Shown: in pieces, positions 46,934 through 58,230 of the stretch
Layout: each line of letters starts with the position of its first letter
How positions within the stretch are numbered: the stretch's first letter is position 1
Source: Bolinopsis microptera
Lineage: Eukaryota; Ctenophora; Tentaculata; Lobata; Bolinopsidae
Direction: 5' to 3'
DNA length: 64,000 nucleotides
NCBI RefSeq assembly: GCF_026151205.1
Contig: NC_087073.1
Span: forward strand, 16,201,837-16,265,836
Program-made: the position numbers and the translations under genes
The notes under the pieces: generated by a model
The model's input: only the letters and a program-made list of their open reading frames with translations
Told to the model about the DNA's origin: nothing
Database searches by the model: none

Positions 46934-48141
46934 ATAAGTCATAAGTATAACAAAGCATCGCCGGGTGATACTCTTAATTGACGATGTCAATTCATCGCAG
47001 CTCGGCGCGGCACAGTAGCGCATTTCGCCTTCACCTAACCATGTGCTTTCGCGCCACTTCGGGCGCGCTTGTTTCACAAGTCAAGAAAAGCACCTATCCA
47101 CGAACCCCGATGGGAAGGTTCGTTCGCTTCGTGCGCAGTGCTGACAACAGCGTCTATGTAGCGCAGGTAGTCTTGGCACTTCTCTCTCCAGTATGCAGTA
47201 ACCACTTTTCAGCTGTTTCTATAGTGCATAGTGACAGTGTATATAGTAGAGGCTCTTACGGGCTTTGTCTGCTAGATACACTAAAATCACCAGACCCATC
47301 TTAAAAGACGTATTTTTGACCGTAGAATCGATTAAAAGTGGTTAGAAGTGTTTAAAATGGGGGTTACCCGGTTTTATTTTGAAAAAACCTATTTTTGGCC
47401 CCAAAAATGGCCATTTTTTGAGGTTTTTTAGAAATTTCGACAGGTTAATTCAATCGAAAAGCTTAGATATTTTGGGTATTTGTACATTTTTATTTGCCGC
47501 ACTAGTTAATACCAATATAATAGGCATACACAAGAGTTTACCTGGTCAAAATTTTAAAAAACCTCCCAAAAAAAATGTTTTTTTGCGCGCTAAATTTTTT
47601 CGGCTCTTTACACACCCACAATGAAATATTTTTGCCCACAAAGTGTTTTAATACTGTTCAATAATACCTATTTGATAGTTTTTCAGCGTTAAAACAAGTT
47701 TTGAAAGCGGAAGAAAAAATTATATTTTTCGTGGTGCTGAGCACTTTGAAATTTTTTGAATAAAATCGAGCGCTACCGTAAAATTTTAGTAACCCTTCCC
47801 TGAAACTCATTTAAGTTTTTGTACCGGTAGTGTTTTGTACTTTTCTGAAGTTCATGCCTTCTCTGGCTTAATTTCATATAATATTGTTTAAAACAGCACA
47901 GTAAAGTGTTTTATAATAGTAGAGTGCCATTTCTAATACTTCAATGTTATATTGTTGAGATACCTTTACTTGGCTGATTACCTTTTGTTAATACAATTTC
48001 ACCAATTTAGTATTGCATTGCTTATATGACTATTTGGATTTATAATTTATCGATTGTGGGTATGAATTAAATTTTGGTTCACAATTAACAATAAATATCT
48101 ACTGTATGGTACCCTTACAAGATTAATTATAGATCTTTTGA
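46934..48141. other. repeat-derived, non-coding DNA
   Basis: 46950-47090 holds inverted pieces of the neighbouring GC-rich repeat: CTTGTGAAACAAGCGCG at 46793 is mirrored at about 47067-47083, and GCGGCACAGTAGCGCA occurs near 47007. The remainder is AT-rich with no gene seen. Confidence 0.45.
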
Positions 48142-48566
48142 CAGGAATGCCTGACTTAAACCCCCTCATCCATCACTCATTCCGTGTTACCTGTTGGATG
48201 TGGAGGAACCCTACCACAAACTGAAATATTGTGAAGGTACCCTTCAGTACATAAATAGAGCACTGTAAATAATATAGATTAGTTACTGCTATCTTCTCAA
48301 TGCAATTTTGAATACATGTCAGGAACACCTGACTTAAACCCCCTCATCCATCACTCATTCAGTGTTGCCTGTTGGATATGGAGGAAATCTACACCACAAA
48401 GGGGAATATTGTAAAGGCACTCTTCAGTACACATAAAATAGAGCACTGTAAATAATATAGATTAGTTGCTGCTATCTTCTTAACATGATTTTGAATTTAT
48501 AAATAGTAGTAGAGTAAATGTCAGGAATGCCTGACTTAAACCCCCTCATCCATCACTAATTTCGAA
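48142..48566. repeat. 178/202-bp tandem repeat
   Basis: Units start CAGGAATGCCTGACTTAAAC at 48142, 48320 (CAGGAACACC...) and 48522; the third is partial. Each contains CCCCCTCATCCATCACTCATT and GAGCACTGTAAATAATATAG. Non-coding. Confidence 0.85.
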
Positions 48567-48696
48567 TAAATGTATAGATGCTGCATTGAATTCATGAAGA
48601 TATCATTCGTTTTGAGCAATCATTCCCTTAGCTCCCCCATTCTTTGATTGTTTCAAAGAAGTAGTCAAACTACAATATGTATTGTTTAGTTACATC

Positions 48697-48826
48697 TTTA
48701 GGTAGGGTGCCCCGCTAAAAGAACTGGATTCTTCCAGGAAGCATCCCGTGCACAGACCTTGGTCTACATATATATTAAATTATTAACCATTCATTCTGTA
48801 TGTGCACGAAAATGTATTTCAATCAA
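48697..48826 (+). repeat. 130-bp conserved repeat, solo copy
   Basis: Starts TTTAGGTAGGGTGCCCCGCT and ends TTTCAATCAA; differs from the copy at 62847-62976, which ends the CR1/L2-like LINE, at about two positions. Probably the 3' tail of that LINE family or a SINE sharing it. Confidence 0.75.
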
Positions 48827-49433
48827 AAACATCTATTGCTTGTTATTTAAGCCATTTCATCTCTAGTAGATTCAAATCATTTCTGCAATTCTGAATTATG
48901 TTGCTGAACAAACTTGACAATCACCATTAGAAAGAAGGTGACATGTTTATGGACCCAGAACTAGCTAAGACAGCTAAGACTCTGTGTACATGCGAATCAC
49001 TTCAAGAATCTTCTTGATGAAAGAAGCTTTTGTGGTTTGTTAAAAGACTTCGATCCGCTCACAGCCATGCAGATTAAGACGAATTTAGATCGACATTATT
49101 TTGATAACAATGAAAACTCAAATGGTTTGATTTTTAGCTAAATTACCATAATTATTATAATTAATTAAATACAGGCTGACAATGTTTCATTTCACAAAAT
49201 GTATCTGAATAATGTAATTTTAACTGAATCTTAAGCTGTTCAAAAAGCTTTGTTAGATGATGTTATCGATGCTGTATAAGTTGAAACCTTTTGATGATGA
49301 GAGGTACATGAACAAACCTACACTAAACAATACTACATTCCAGCTTGAAACGAAATGAGTGGAGTTGAACGACGCCTGTTTATCGAAACTACATCAATCA
49401 ACTTTTCAACTATGCAGGTTATTAATGAAATGA
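48827..49433. other. unassigned intergenic DNA
   Basis: AT-rich with no recognisable gene. Confidence 0.4.
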
Positions 49434-49800
49434 AATGAAATACTACTACTTTGTCGGAACTAAGTCCGATCTACGCCAGATAACCCCCTCCATATATCCC
49501 TGTCCCGCATCAGAGTTCACAGTTCCTCTTTTGAGTTTGTCCCAATTTCCTTCAGTAACATAGACAAGTAGCTTTGTCTTGGTCGCCTTGCTGTGCTCTA
49601 CAATGCATAGGTTTCCATAAGACTAAATCACTGGCAAGTAGCTCAGGATGTCTGATGCAGTGTCCTGCCATTTTTAGTCTCCTGCTTCGTAACTTGTTTG
49701 ACAGCCTTGGTAGACTACCATACAAAGTTATATTGCTGACCTTGTCCTTCCATGAGATACCCAGCACCATACGTAGCATCTTTGTGTATGTCCCGTCCAA
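49434..49800 (-). pseudogene. RTE-like LINE 3' end
   Basis: The minus frame 49800-49552 (YTKMLRMVLGISWKDKVSN, RRLKMAGHCIRHPELLASDL) matches the C-terminal region of RTE-type LINE proteins. A second frame continues to the stop (VIWRRSDLVPTK), followed by an (ATTTC)3 tail at about 49425-49440. 5'-truncated with a frameshift. Such simple-repeat tails are typical of RTE-type elements. Confidence 0.7.
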
Positions 49801-49954
49801 TACAAATGAAATAAATTATTTTTATCACGCTTATATCAACAATCAAAATTAAAAACTTATGGACGTATATCACTCATTATTATGTATCACTCTCTAACAT
49901 CTTGTCCTCACTAGAAATATTACCACTTCTGATATAATAATGTTTTTTTGTGTC

Positions 49955-50245
49955 TTCTTTGGCTCAGGCATGGCTCCAGCTCAAAATCTTTGGGTGGGTG
50001 CAGCTTGGCGCATGGTGGGGGGGGGGGGGGGTGAAGCCCCCTGGAAAATTTTGGAATTTTACTCTCCTAAACATATTTTAATATCTCCAAAACAGTCTCA
50101 ATTGATTACAGAAGTCAATTGACCCTTAGTATATACAAAATTTGACAATTTTTGTGTGAACATTTTCAAATCGTTTGGGTGGGTGCAACACCCTTTGGGT
50201 GGGTGCGCACCCACCCGAACCTACACGGTGGATCCATGCCTGCTT
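49955..50245. repeat. small inverted-end repeat with TTTGGGTGGGTGC units
   Basis: The ends CTTTGGCTCAGGCATGG and CCATGCCTGCTTTGGC are imperfect inverted repeats. The interior contains four TTGGGTGGGTGC-like blocks and a G run near 50018-50031. It lies beside the LINE ORF1 remnant and may have been inserted in it. Confidence 0.45.
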
Positions 50246-51060
50246 TGGCTATCTGTTTCATTTCCAAGACCAACCGCTGATGGATAACTCGATCTTCAGG
50301 TGATCGATCTGGAGAGATGAAAACAGTCTTATGATCTTCACACAGTCTCAGCTTTTTGGCATTTACTAATATCTGATGAACGGTAAGTTAGAATTATCTA
50401 GCGAAACTTTGACTGGTCTAGTCTTGTTGGCTGATTTTCTCCCAACCCAGATAGCTTCAAAACGTGGTTTTTCTTCAATCTGCTGAAAAATCACGGTAAC
50501 TTTATTGCACAGTTCCTCTTCATCAGTCTCCTTCAAACCAAAGATGAGCACATTCCTACTGCGATCCTCTTCCGATACACCATTCTGTACAACCTTTTTT
50601 AAATTCTCTTCTGCAAGCACAGGTGCATTTTTAGTCACAGCTTGACTGTATGACTTCATCTCAGCTTGGACAGTGTCTTGAACGGCGGTCTTGACGGTGG
50701 AGTGCATGGATTCCAACTGCTTCGATTTAGTTTCCAGAAGTTCAGCCTGCAGCTTGATAACAGTACTTTACGATCGAGTAAGATCGCTCTTCAACTCCTC
50801 CATATCTTTCTTGTTATCCAGAAACGTACTTACATGATTATCGGTAGTCTGATACGCAGAATACAAATTATAAATGTTTTACTGAAACTGGCTTCACTGG
50901 CTTTTTGAACGTTTCAACTGAAAACTCAGATTTATTGTCACAGTTCGTAGCTTCCGCGAGTTCAGTGATCCAACCGTTATAGACCTCATACTCTTCAGTA
51001 ATGTAGCTAGGTAGAATAAACTGACAATCTTTGAAGAGTATCCATTTCCTCCATCGATTA
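50240..51060 (-). pseudogene. L1-like LINE ORF1 remnant
   Basis: Minus-strand frames read a coiled-coil region followed by an RRM-like segment (RSRNVLIFGLKETDEEEL, VGRKSANKTRPVKVSL), then out of frame a basic tail near 50365-50250 (AKKLRLCEDHKTVF). Stops and frame changes occur at several points (50760 region, 50366, 50868). ORF1 proteins of this type bind LINE RNA. A related decayed frame lies at 44050-44370. Confidence 0.6.
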
Positions 51061-51099
51061 CTTGTACTTGTATAAAGTAAAAACACAGTACCAGCAAAA

Positions 51100-51780
51100 T
51101 GGCAGTTGTAATGTAGCGATAAAATAGAGATATGAGCTAGATTATCAACACGTAAAAAAAACTGTAAAACTGTATCATAATATTATTATGCTTTTAACAT
51201 CATCTGTTGTGATATACATGACAAAGGGTTGGAAATGTACAGTAACCTTACTATATTGCAATTACACAATATTATGTGAACGACCCCTAACCCCTTATCT
51301 AAGGCTCTATAAGTATTGAATAATGATAACTGCAGGATTTCAAAATGTACAAGGCATCATATCAAAGATTGCATATGCCCGAAAGAAGGACAAATCCAAT
51401 TTGGCTCTCTGGATGTATGGAAAGCTCTCAACCTTCCAGAAAAGGACTGTTCAAAGGAACACTTAAATCCCTCCGACAGGTAATTATTATAAATAATAAT
51501 TTAGTCTACACTTCATTATGTCAAATCACCTACCATAATGAAGAACTAAAATTGTTGTGTTACGTAACCAAGTTACGTAACCAAGTTTAATGTGACTCAA
51601 TTTTGGTGGAACTTTAGAATTTGGACGTTATATCTATCATGTTCATCTTAAATCTCATATTATATACTCAATATTCAATTAAACAGACAAAGATAACCTC
51701 TCTAGGCCCTCTGGTGGTGACGTATAAGTGCTTTCTCAGTACTTTCTCTCGCTTTTGGACAAATCCAGTGAGTTAACTTT
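51100..51780. other. AT-rich DNA, no gene seen
   Basis: Only short frames without recognisable similarity. Confidence 0.4.
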
Positions 51781-51786
51781 TTATCA

Positions 51787-51952
51787 GTGGTCGACCGGGG
51801 CAGGATTCTGACCGGGGCCGGGGAGCCCCAATATAGCCGGGGCCGGGGCTGACCACTGAGAATTGGCCGGGGCCAGGGTTTACCCCCGGAGAATTGCCAA
51901 TCTTTGGCTGGGGGTTGTGATTTTGGCCAGGGGGCACCGGGCGACCACTGCT
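51787..51952. repeat. GGCCGGGG-type simple repeat
   Basis: Degenerate CCGGGGCC-rich units (GACCGGGGC, GCCGGGGCCGGGG) in AT-rich surroundings. Bears on the similar CCCGGT array at 53871. Confidence 0.7.
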
Positions 51953-52210
51953 TTTTATGTCACGATTTTAAAACTTTATTCATAAGTTTATGAAACATCA
52001 AAACTCTGCATGCTCTGCATTATGTAAAGTCAGTCATGCACTAGAGCACAGTTCACATATAATAACCTAATCCAGCCTAGGGGAGGGGGTTTGAAATCGC
52101 TTGTGCTAGAGTGATTTATACTCAATAGCTATGTGAAAAGTGGCTCAAGGAGGGGAGACCGACGTAAACAATTTTGAATTGGTAGAAGTTAAGTTTAGGA
52201 TTTAATAAAA

Positions 52211-53475
52211 AACTTCACCGGACCGTTCCAAGCTGCCTACAAAGCTGGCAGGAGCTGTGCCGACCTAGTTTGGGCACAGAGCATGCTCATATCTGTAGTA
52301 ATGAAGAAGGAGTTTGAATGGAACAAAGTGAGTATTGACATGTCAGCTGCCTTCAATACCATCCGCAGAGGTACAACAATCAGACTACTAGAAGCTGCAG
52401 GATGCTCCAGAGACGACCTGAGGCTTGTACAATACCTCATGGCTAACACCACTCTAGTAGTCAGAGTGTGTTCTACTGACTCAGAGATGTTCTCTTTCAA
52501 CATAGGAGCCTCCCAAGGAGACAGCGCAGCTGGTAAATTGTTTACCCTCAATCTAGCTGGAGCTGTAGTGCACATAAGAGCGGTCCTCCCCTCAACCCCC
52601 AACCCTCCGATAGCCGATAACCACATGCCTCTTGAGTCCGGCTATTCAGACGATGTAGAGGGGATTGGTGAAGATATGGAGGAGTTACAGGATATCTTTC
52701 AGATCTCCAAGAATATTCTCAGTGAATGGAGTCTCTTTGTCAATGACACAAAGACAAAGTTTACCAGAGTGTATTTAGAAGAAGTTGGTGCATGTGCCGA
52801 GTGGGATAATGAACTAAGAGGAAAAGAGGAGTGGAGAAACGAGACGCTTCTTGGTACTAAGCTTGGATCAGAGCAGGATGTTACTAATAGAATGAATAAA
52901 GCTAACACCGCCTTCTGGTCATTTGACAAGCTGTGGTGCCAGGGATCAGAGAGGAGTCAGATAACTGAGAAGAGAAAGATCAAATCTACGACTCACTAGT
53001 AGTATCAGTGCTCCTGTACAACTGCTGCTGCTGGGTCGTACCTCAGCATGTGCTAGAGTCTGTTGATGTTGTTCAGAGGAAGCACCTCAAGCGCATCCTA
53101 CACATCTATTGGCCTAGCTCAATATCTAACAAGGCCCTCTACGCTCGTACCCAGACCAGGCCCCTTTCCGAGAGAGTGGAAAAGGCACGGTGGACAATGC
53201 TAGGTCATGTTCTACGCATTGACAACGACACGCCTGCCTACCAGTCTCTGTTATTTGCTTCACTAGGATGTCAAACACTAAAGGGACGAGTGGGTAGACA
53301 CAGGACTAATTTGTATGATATTATTGTGAAAAAGGACCTATTTAAGAGACAAACTTATTTGAAAAATGAAGATGATTTTACCAACTTAGTGAACTTAGCA
53401 AGAGATAGAGTAGGATGGAGGAGTTTATTTACTTTGAGACATATTGAACGAATGAGTCTTCGTAAGCGTAAATAG
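52211..53475 (+). pseudogene. LINE reverse transcriptase fragment
   Basis: The frame from about 52211 gives FTGPFQAAYKAGRSCADLVW, then motif A (VSIDMSAAFNTI), motif B (GASQGDSAAGKLFTLNL), a YSDD catalytic box (GYSDDVEG) and the thumb region (LLGTKLGSEQDVTNRMNKAN). It stops at 52999. A shifted frame from 53008 continues to the natural C-terminus (KRILHIYWPSSISNKALY, ARWTMLGHVLR) and TAG at 53475. 5'-truncated, one frameshift. YSDD in place of FADD/YADD is a variation. The C-terminal LGHVLR region resembles RTE-type LINEs. Confidence 0.8.
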
Positions 53476-53870
53476 GCCAGCACTTTGCTGAGCCTCTTTA
53501 GGTGCTCTTTTGTTTATAGATGTTATTATATATTTAAAGAATATCATTCTTTTACCACATACATAAGACTTTGCCGTAGGGTATACAAAAATGTGACCAT
53601 TCATCAATTTTCAGAGTGCTGTATCTGTACCCGAATAGAAATAAAGGATTTTAATGACACAGTTTTCTTCCGCTCTGAAAGTGAACGAATTACAAAACAG
53701 TCTAGAGAATTCCTCGCCCTGCTGCAGAAGATCAATCCTGGGTTGTGCTCACCAAAGCAAACCTCTTTATTTGTGTATTCAGTGTCTTAACTATGTAAAA
53801 GACAACTATAACAGGGTGAGTGGTTTCCTCCTGTTTTACTAACATTTAAAAACATCAGGAGGTGACCGGG
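53476..53870. other. no gene seen
   Basis: AT-rich, probably the 3' flank of the LINE fragment. Confidence 0.4.
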
Positions 53871-54366
53871 ATTCCCGGTACCGGGATTGGCAATTTGAGC
53901 TATCCCGGTCCCGGTCCCGGTCAAATGCTGATTTATTTATTTATGATCCCGGTCCCGGTTAATTCGGGATTCTTGGTCCCGGTCCCGGTCCTGGTCCCGG
54001 TCAATCACTCAAATTTGCCGGGATCTTTTACATAATTTCATTCACTGTGATTTTAAGTTTTTCCTTTCATTCATTGTGAATTTCATCTTTAAATATCCTC
54101 TGAGCCAAATACAACAATGTTTAAAATTGCTTAACAAGTTTGAGTAATAAATTATGATCATGAATTAACCAGTAATCGACCGGAATTCCCGGTACCGGGA
54201 ATCCCGGTACCGGGATTGGCAATTTTGAGCTATCCCGGTCCCGGTAAATTGATAATCTCAATTTTGAGCTATCCCGGTCCCGGTCCCGGTCCCGGTCCCG
54301 GTCCCGGTCCCGGTCAAGTCACATTTTGTATCCCGGTCCCGGTCAGGCCTGAAATCATGTCCCGGT
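53871..54366. repeat. (CCCGGT)n satellite blocks
   Basis: Two blocks (about 53871-54010 and 54178-54366) of perfect and near-perfect CCCGGT hexamers with palindromic starts (TTCCCGGTACCGGGA), separated by AT-rich sequence. Duplicated intro ACCGGGATTGGCAATTTGAGC. Confidence 0.85.
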
Positions 54367-54539
54367 CACCTCCTGAAAAACATTATTATTCAAAGGTAAA
54401 TAGACAGCGAGTAGTAATTTTTAATCCATTTCTATCGGATTTGCAAACTTTTAAAATGATATAACACTTGTACGATCTCAAACTTATGTGATATGATACT
54501 GTTGATATAAATGTGGGAAGTAATAAAGTATTTGCAGGT

Positions 54540-55600
54540 GTACAGTGCTGTTTCTGAAATTGACGAATCCTCTTGTGATGAAGATTGAAGAAGCTATTGC
54601 CATCCAAGTGGAAAAAGTCCCGCCTTTGTCACCATCCTCGAATAGAACTAAGAAAATGAAGAGACTTTCTTCATTTAGTTCCAAATCAAGTGGACCAGAT
54701 GTTGATTTGTTTGAAATGGACTGAGACTTGTGTTTCATATGCCAGGTTGAACAGGTTTGTGTGAAACTTTTGCTCGCAAATATAATCATTATACATATTA
54801 TCTCGATTTAATTTTAAGAGTATGAGAGGTTATTCTTCTTTAACAATACGAATTTCCCTAGACGTTAGAAACGAAAAAGGATAGTCTGATTCAAGGAAAA
54901 GATAATAGTTTCTTCGTCGATTTCGCAACATACTATCTGTGGACATCTACAGAAATCGTCAGGATCTGTGCAACATCGATGTTAATCCTGATTCGCACAT
55001 GAACAAGTGCCCTGTTCTTAACCCTGAGAGTCTCGGAAAAGATCTCTATAGCAAGCTAAGTAGATATCACAAAACATGTCGTTTGAGGTACAGCAACTCG
55101 AGGGTGAAACAATTGAAGGGTAAATTATCTGAAGCTGTAAGTTTAAAACCTGTCTCTAAGGCAGGTTTTAAAATGGAAAGACACGTGTCCACGCACGACA
55201 ACACCAATGCTGCATTAATGAGTGCAGGTATTGATACGGACCTTTTAACTGGAGCAGGAGAATGTTTTACCAGAACTGTACCTCGTGTCTGACCTGAAGC
55301 TTAAGTACAATGACTATGTGACGTCTAATTTATCTGAGAACGCTGCAAACTCCAGCAATGTTTAATCTGATCACATCAGTTTTCAGAAAGACAATGTCGG
55401 TAAGACGAGTTTGTTTCGACAGCAGGATCGTATCTAATCTTGCCGCAACAATAGATGCGGATAGAGATGATAACACTTTAACAAAGACAGCACTCTTAAA
55501 GGAGATTAGAAAAGAAATCTTTCAATGTAGAAACGAATTCTATCAGAAGATTTATCTTCAAAAACATGTTCGATTTACTGATCGGACTGTAGAAATATAG
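54540..55600 (+). pseudogene. decayed zinc-binding domain gene, unassigned
   Basis: Plus-strand pieces look coding. About 54600-54750 is Ser-rich and ends DLCFICQVEQ before a GT, with a TGA just before the CxxC. An acceptor-like site near 54860 follows. 54939-55292 contains DLYSKLSRYHKTCRLRYSN, a C/H pattern that recurs in transposon-associated proteins of cnidarians. 55358-55600 is open but unrecognised. Frame changes and the stop suggest a dead gene. I cannot name the family. Confidence 0.3.
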
Positions 55601-56559
55601 TGTTTATGTGGATTAATCTGTTAAAGCAGGGCTATTGTATCATTTTAACATTAACTTTGCATAGTGATGATACGTTTATTGTGTCTCTTGTGATCATCTA
55701 TTTCTACACTGTTACGGTACCACGAGGTTTCTGGCGCAGTGACGCGCTTTCGAGCAAATATCGTGCTAGATACGTCACGCGCCGCAACCGAATCAGATTT
55801 AAGTGCACTTTTTCCATTGTAAACACTACATACGACGCGCAACACGTTCTACGAGGTCGAGATTTTCGAGGTCTCTAACACCGGAATGGAGCAATATTTA
55901 GACGATCTGACACTTTCTAGGGCTTAAGCAACCTAAGAGAAATTAGGGGAACAACTCAGAAAAAATTTTTAGTCGATATTCCGGTGTCTGTAGATGTCCG
56001 AAGTTTTGGCAGTAAAGTGCTCACAACACAGCTTCTGAAGGCTCTAGAAGGTTCCCGATACCGTCAGAGTGTTCAGTACACTCCATTCTATCATATAAGA
56101 ACCCTAAAAGAAGTCCCAGGGCTCGAGCAAAGAAGCGTGATATTTGCCCGTAAGAGCCTCTACTAATAAGGGTTAATTAGGTATAAACTACAGTACAGCT
56201 GTACTTACACCTACATTCACAAGCATGCAAGCTCACCGGGTCCAATAAGCGGGAAACGGAGGACAAGGTCTGGCGACGTCATAGTAACGTGACCTCATAT
56301 GCTCATAATCACGTGACCTCAGACCCAATCAATGATCAATAAGGTTCGGGCATGGTCAGCCCCCTGTCACCCGATCTTGAGGTGACGTACGACACCTCGT
56401 TTACGCAATCAATGTCTGAAAGGCTACACACGTCGCATATGAGGACAAAAGCGCGGATAATTTTGGCACCACTGTAGAGTGGTGCCAAAATCGTTGGGTG
56501 GGTTCATGGCTAGAGCCCTTTTACCGCCGTGAGGCGGGCGCGCGCTACTGCAAGCGAAA
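55601..56559. other. unassigned DNA
   Basis: Short frames only; 55984-56166 is open without recognisable similarity. Confidence 0.35.
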
Positions 56560-57440
56560 GGGCTCTGGATAGAGCAACATTTCGCCGTTGCGAGAAGCCT
56601 CATTGAGTACGCGGCGCGGCACAGTAACGCATCGCGCTACAATGTACAAGCGCGTCACGCAGTACGCAAAGACTCATGGCTATGTTGTGTGAAAGCTGTA
56701 AACACAAAAATATACAATTTAAAATTTGTTTCTCTAAAATTTGTTTTGTTAAAAGACTCTTCACAGTCTACAAAAACTTTGTATTTGTTGTCTATTTTGT
56801 TGCCTATGTGTCGAGCGTGCTAAATCACTCTACAGTCGATTTTCGAGATTATTCTAATAGGGCCCCCGACAGTTGAAACCAGCTTGAATCGATGTATTTT
56901 CGGCCGCTGATTCCGAATCACCCCCATGACATAGGGTTAAAATGCTCCCCTGCCGAGATATTTGCGAAAAACTGTCTTGATCACGTGATATGACCGTATA
57001 AGGAAGTTGGTCGAATTTCTCGTTAGGGTTAGGGTTTCAGCATATGCTTTTGTTAGGGATTGGGTTAGGGTTAAGGTTGGCATCATATCAGATTAGAGGG
57101 CTATGATTTCGAATATGGAATAGTCATTCAGGGCCACCAAGAGAACGTGTTTAAAAAGTCACGTGACAGTCGAGTGTAGAGTGATTAATCATCATCCCCT
57201 CTGTGTAGCCCCTAGATTGTAGCGCGATGCATTACTGGGCCGCGCCCTGCATCTTCTCGCAACCACAGCTTCGCCTTGACCATTGTTAATGATCTGGCCC
57301 GGCGCGCGCTACTTCGTAGCACTTGCCGTCGGGCCACATTTCGAGAAGAAAGCGGCGCGCGCTACTTCGAAGAAATTTAGACGAGTAACATCCGTCAAAG
57401 CTTCGCCGAGCTGGGAAGGATTGACATCGTGCAAATCAAC
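56560..57440. repeat. GC-rich GTAGCGCGATGCA-family repeat debris
   Basis: GCGGCACAGTAACGCATCGCGCTAC ends (to 56641), then AAGCGCGTCACGCAGTACGC (also at 46803). At 57218 comes GTAGCGCGATGCATTACTGGGCCGCGC in the other sense, and GAAGGATTGACATCGTG near 57414 (also near 46434). It is another copy or copies of the family at 46234-46933. Confidence 0.55.
57022..57080. repeat. short interstitial TTAGGG-like tract
   Basis: GTTAGGGTTAGGGTTT and, after a gap, TTAGGGATTGGGTTAGGGTT: about five degenerate telomere-type units. Too short to be a telomere. Confidence 0.6.
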
Positions 57441-57500
57441 CCCGTAAAGCAAATGAGCGTTGTTCACAACATCGCTTATTTCATTTTGTTCTCAAATACC

Positions 57501-57580
57501 TTACTGGGCCGCGCTCAGCCTGTCATTCCGCCAAATCTTTATTCGGTTTATGAACATAATAGCCTGGGGTCCCCAGGTAA
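57501..57580 (+). mobile_element. 80-bp mini-MITE, copy 3
   Basis: TTACTGGGCCGCGCTCAGCC...CCCAGGTAA with exact 9-bp duplications TCAAATACC on both sides (57492-57500 and 57581-57589). Same family as 31256 and 46262. Confidence 0.9.
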
Positions 57581-58230
57581 TCAAATACCTTACCACATCA
57601 CAATATTTTTTTTCCTGGCTATGAAGTCCTCTTGGATTCTTTAAAAATAAAATTTTTAGTAAAACTATATACACAATACACAGCCCGCCGCGCAGACAGC
57701 CACACATTGCTGAGAGATTCTCAGGTGCAGATGTAAGCGCCGCGCGCGCGAGGTTTGTTATCTTACAATTACATGTCACGATATATCATTAATTATCAGA
57801 GAATTTTAGAAGCAAAATAATTATTGCATATTGGGAAAATTTCGGTCGTTAACGCAGTACAGGGCGTGGACACTGCAATGCTCATAACGAAAAATTCTGT
57901 TCTTTGAACATGCCTCCAGATGTGAGTAATATAGCCGGGTTGAAGGTGGCCTTCTCCACATTCAACACTCTCTCCAAGTGCTCATCCTTCTTCATACCCA
58001 ACTAATAGATTTTGAATCTTGTAAGGGTACCCTTTACTAAAGTGCATTGCATGGATACTATACAAATTAATGAAATTTAACTGTCCTATCAAAATTAATA
58101 TAAGTTTCGGGTTGTGCATAACACGTCGAATTTTTCATATTTGGACTTGTATATTTTTCAATTCTGTGGCATGATGATGAAAATTTTAAAAGTAACTGGC
58201 TACAATGAGCATTTTATTAACAATAAATAG
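57581..58230. other. unassigned intergenic DNA
   Basis: GC-rich to about 57760 (CGCCGCGCAG-type repeat), then AT-rich. The LINE to the right probably begins somewhere after 58080, but its 5' end is not marked. Confidence 0.4.

Noticed and set aside
48697-48826. Structural RNA gene
   Set aside because: It is compact and conserved, but the second copy is the tail of a LINE and no RNA polymerase III boxes or known fold were seen.
57022-57080. Telomere or chromosome end
   Set aside because: Only a few degenerate TTAGGG units with ordinary DNA on both sides.
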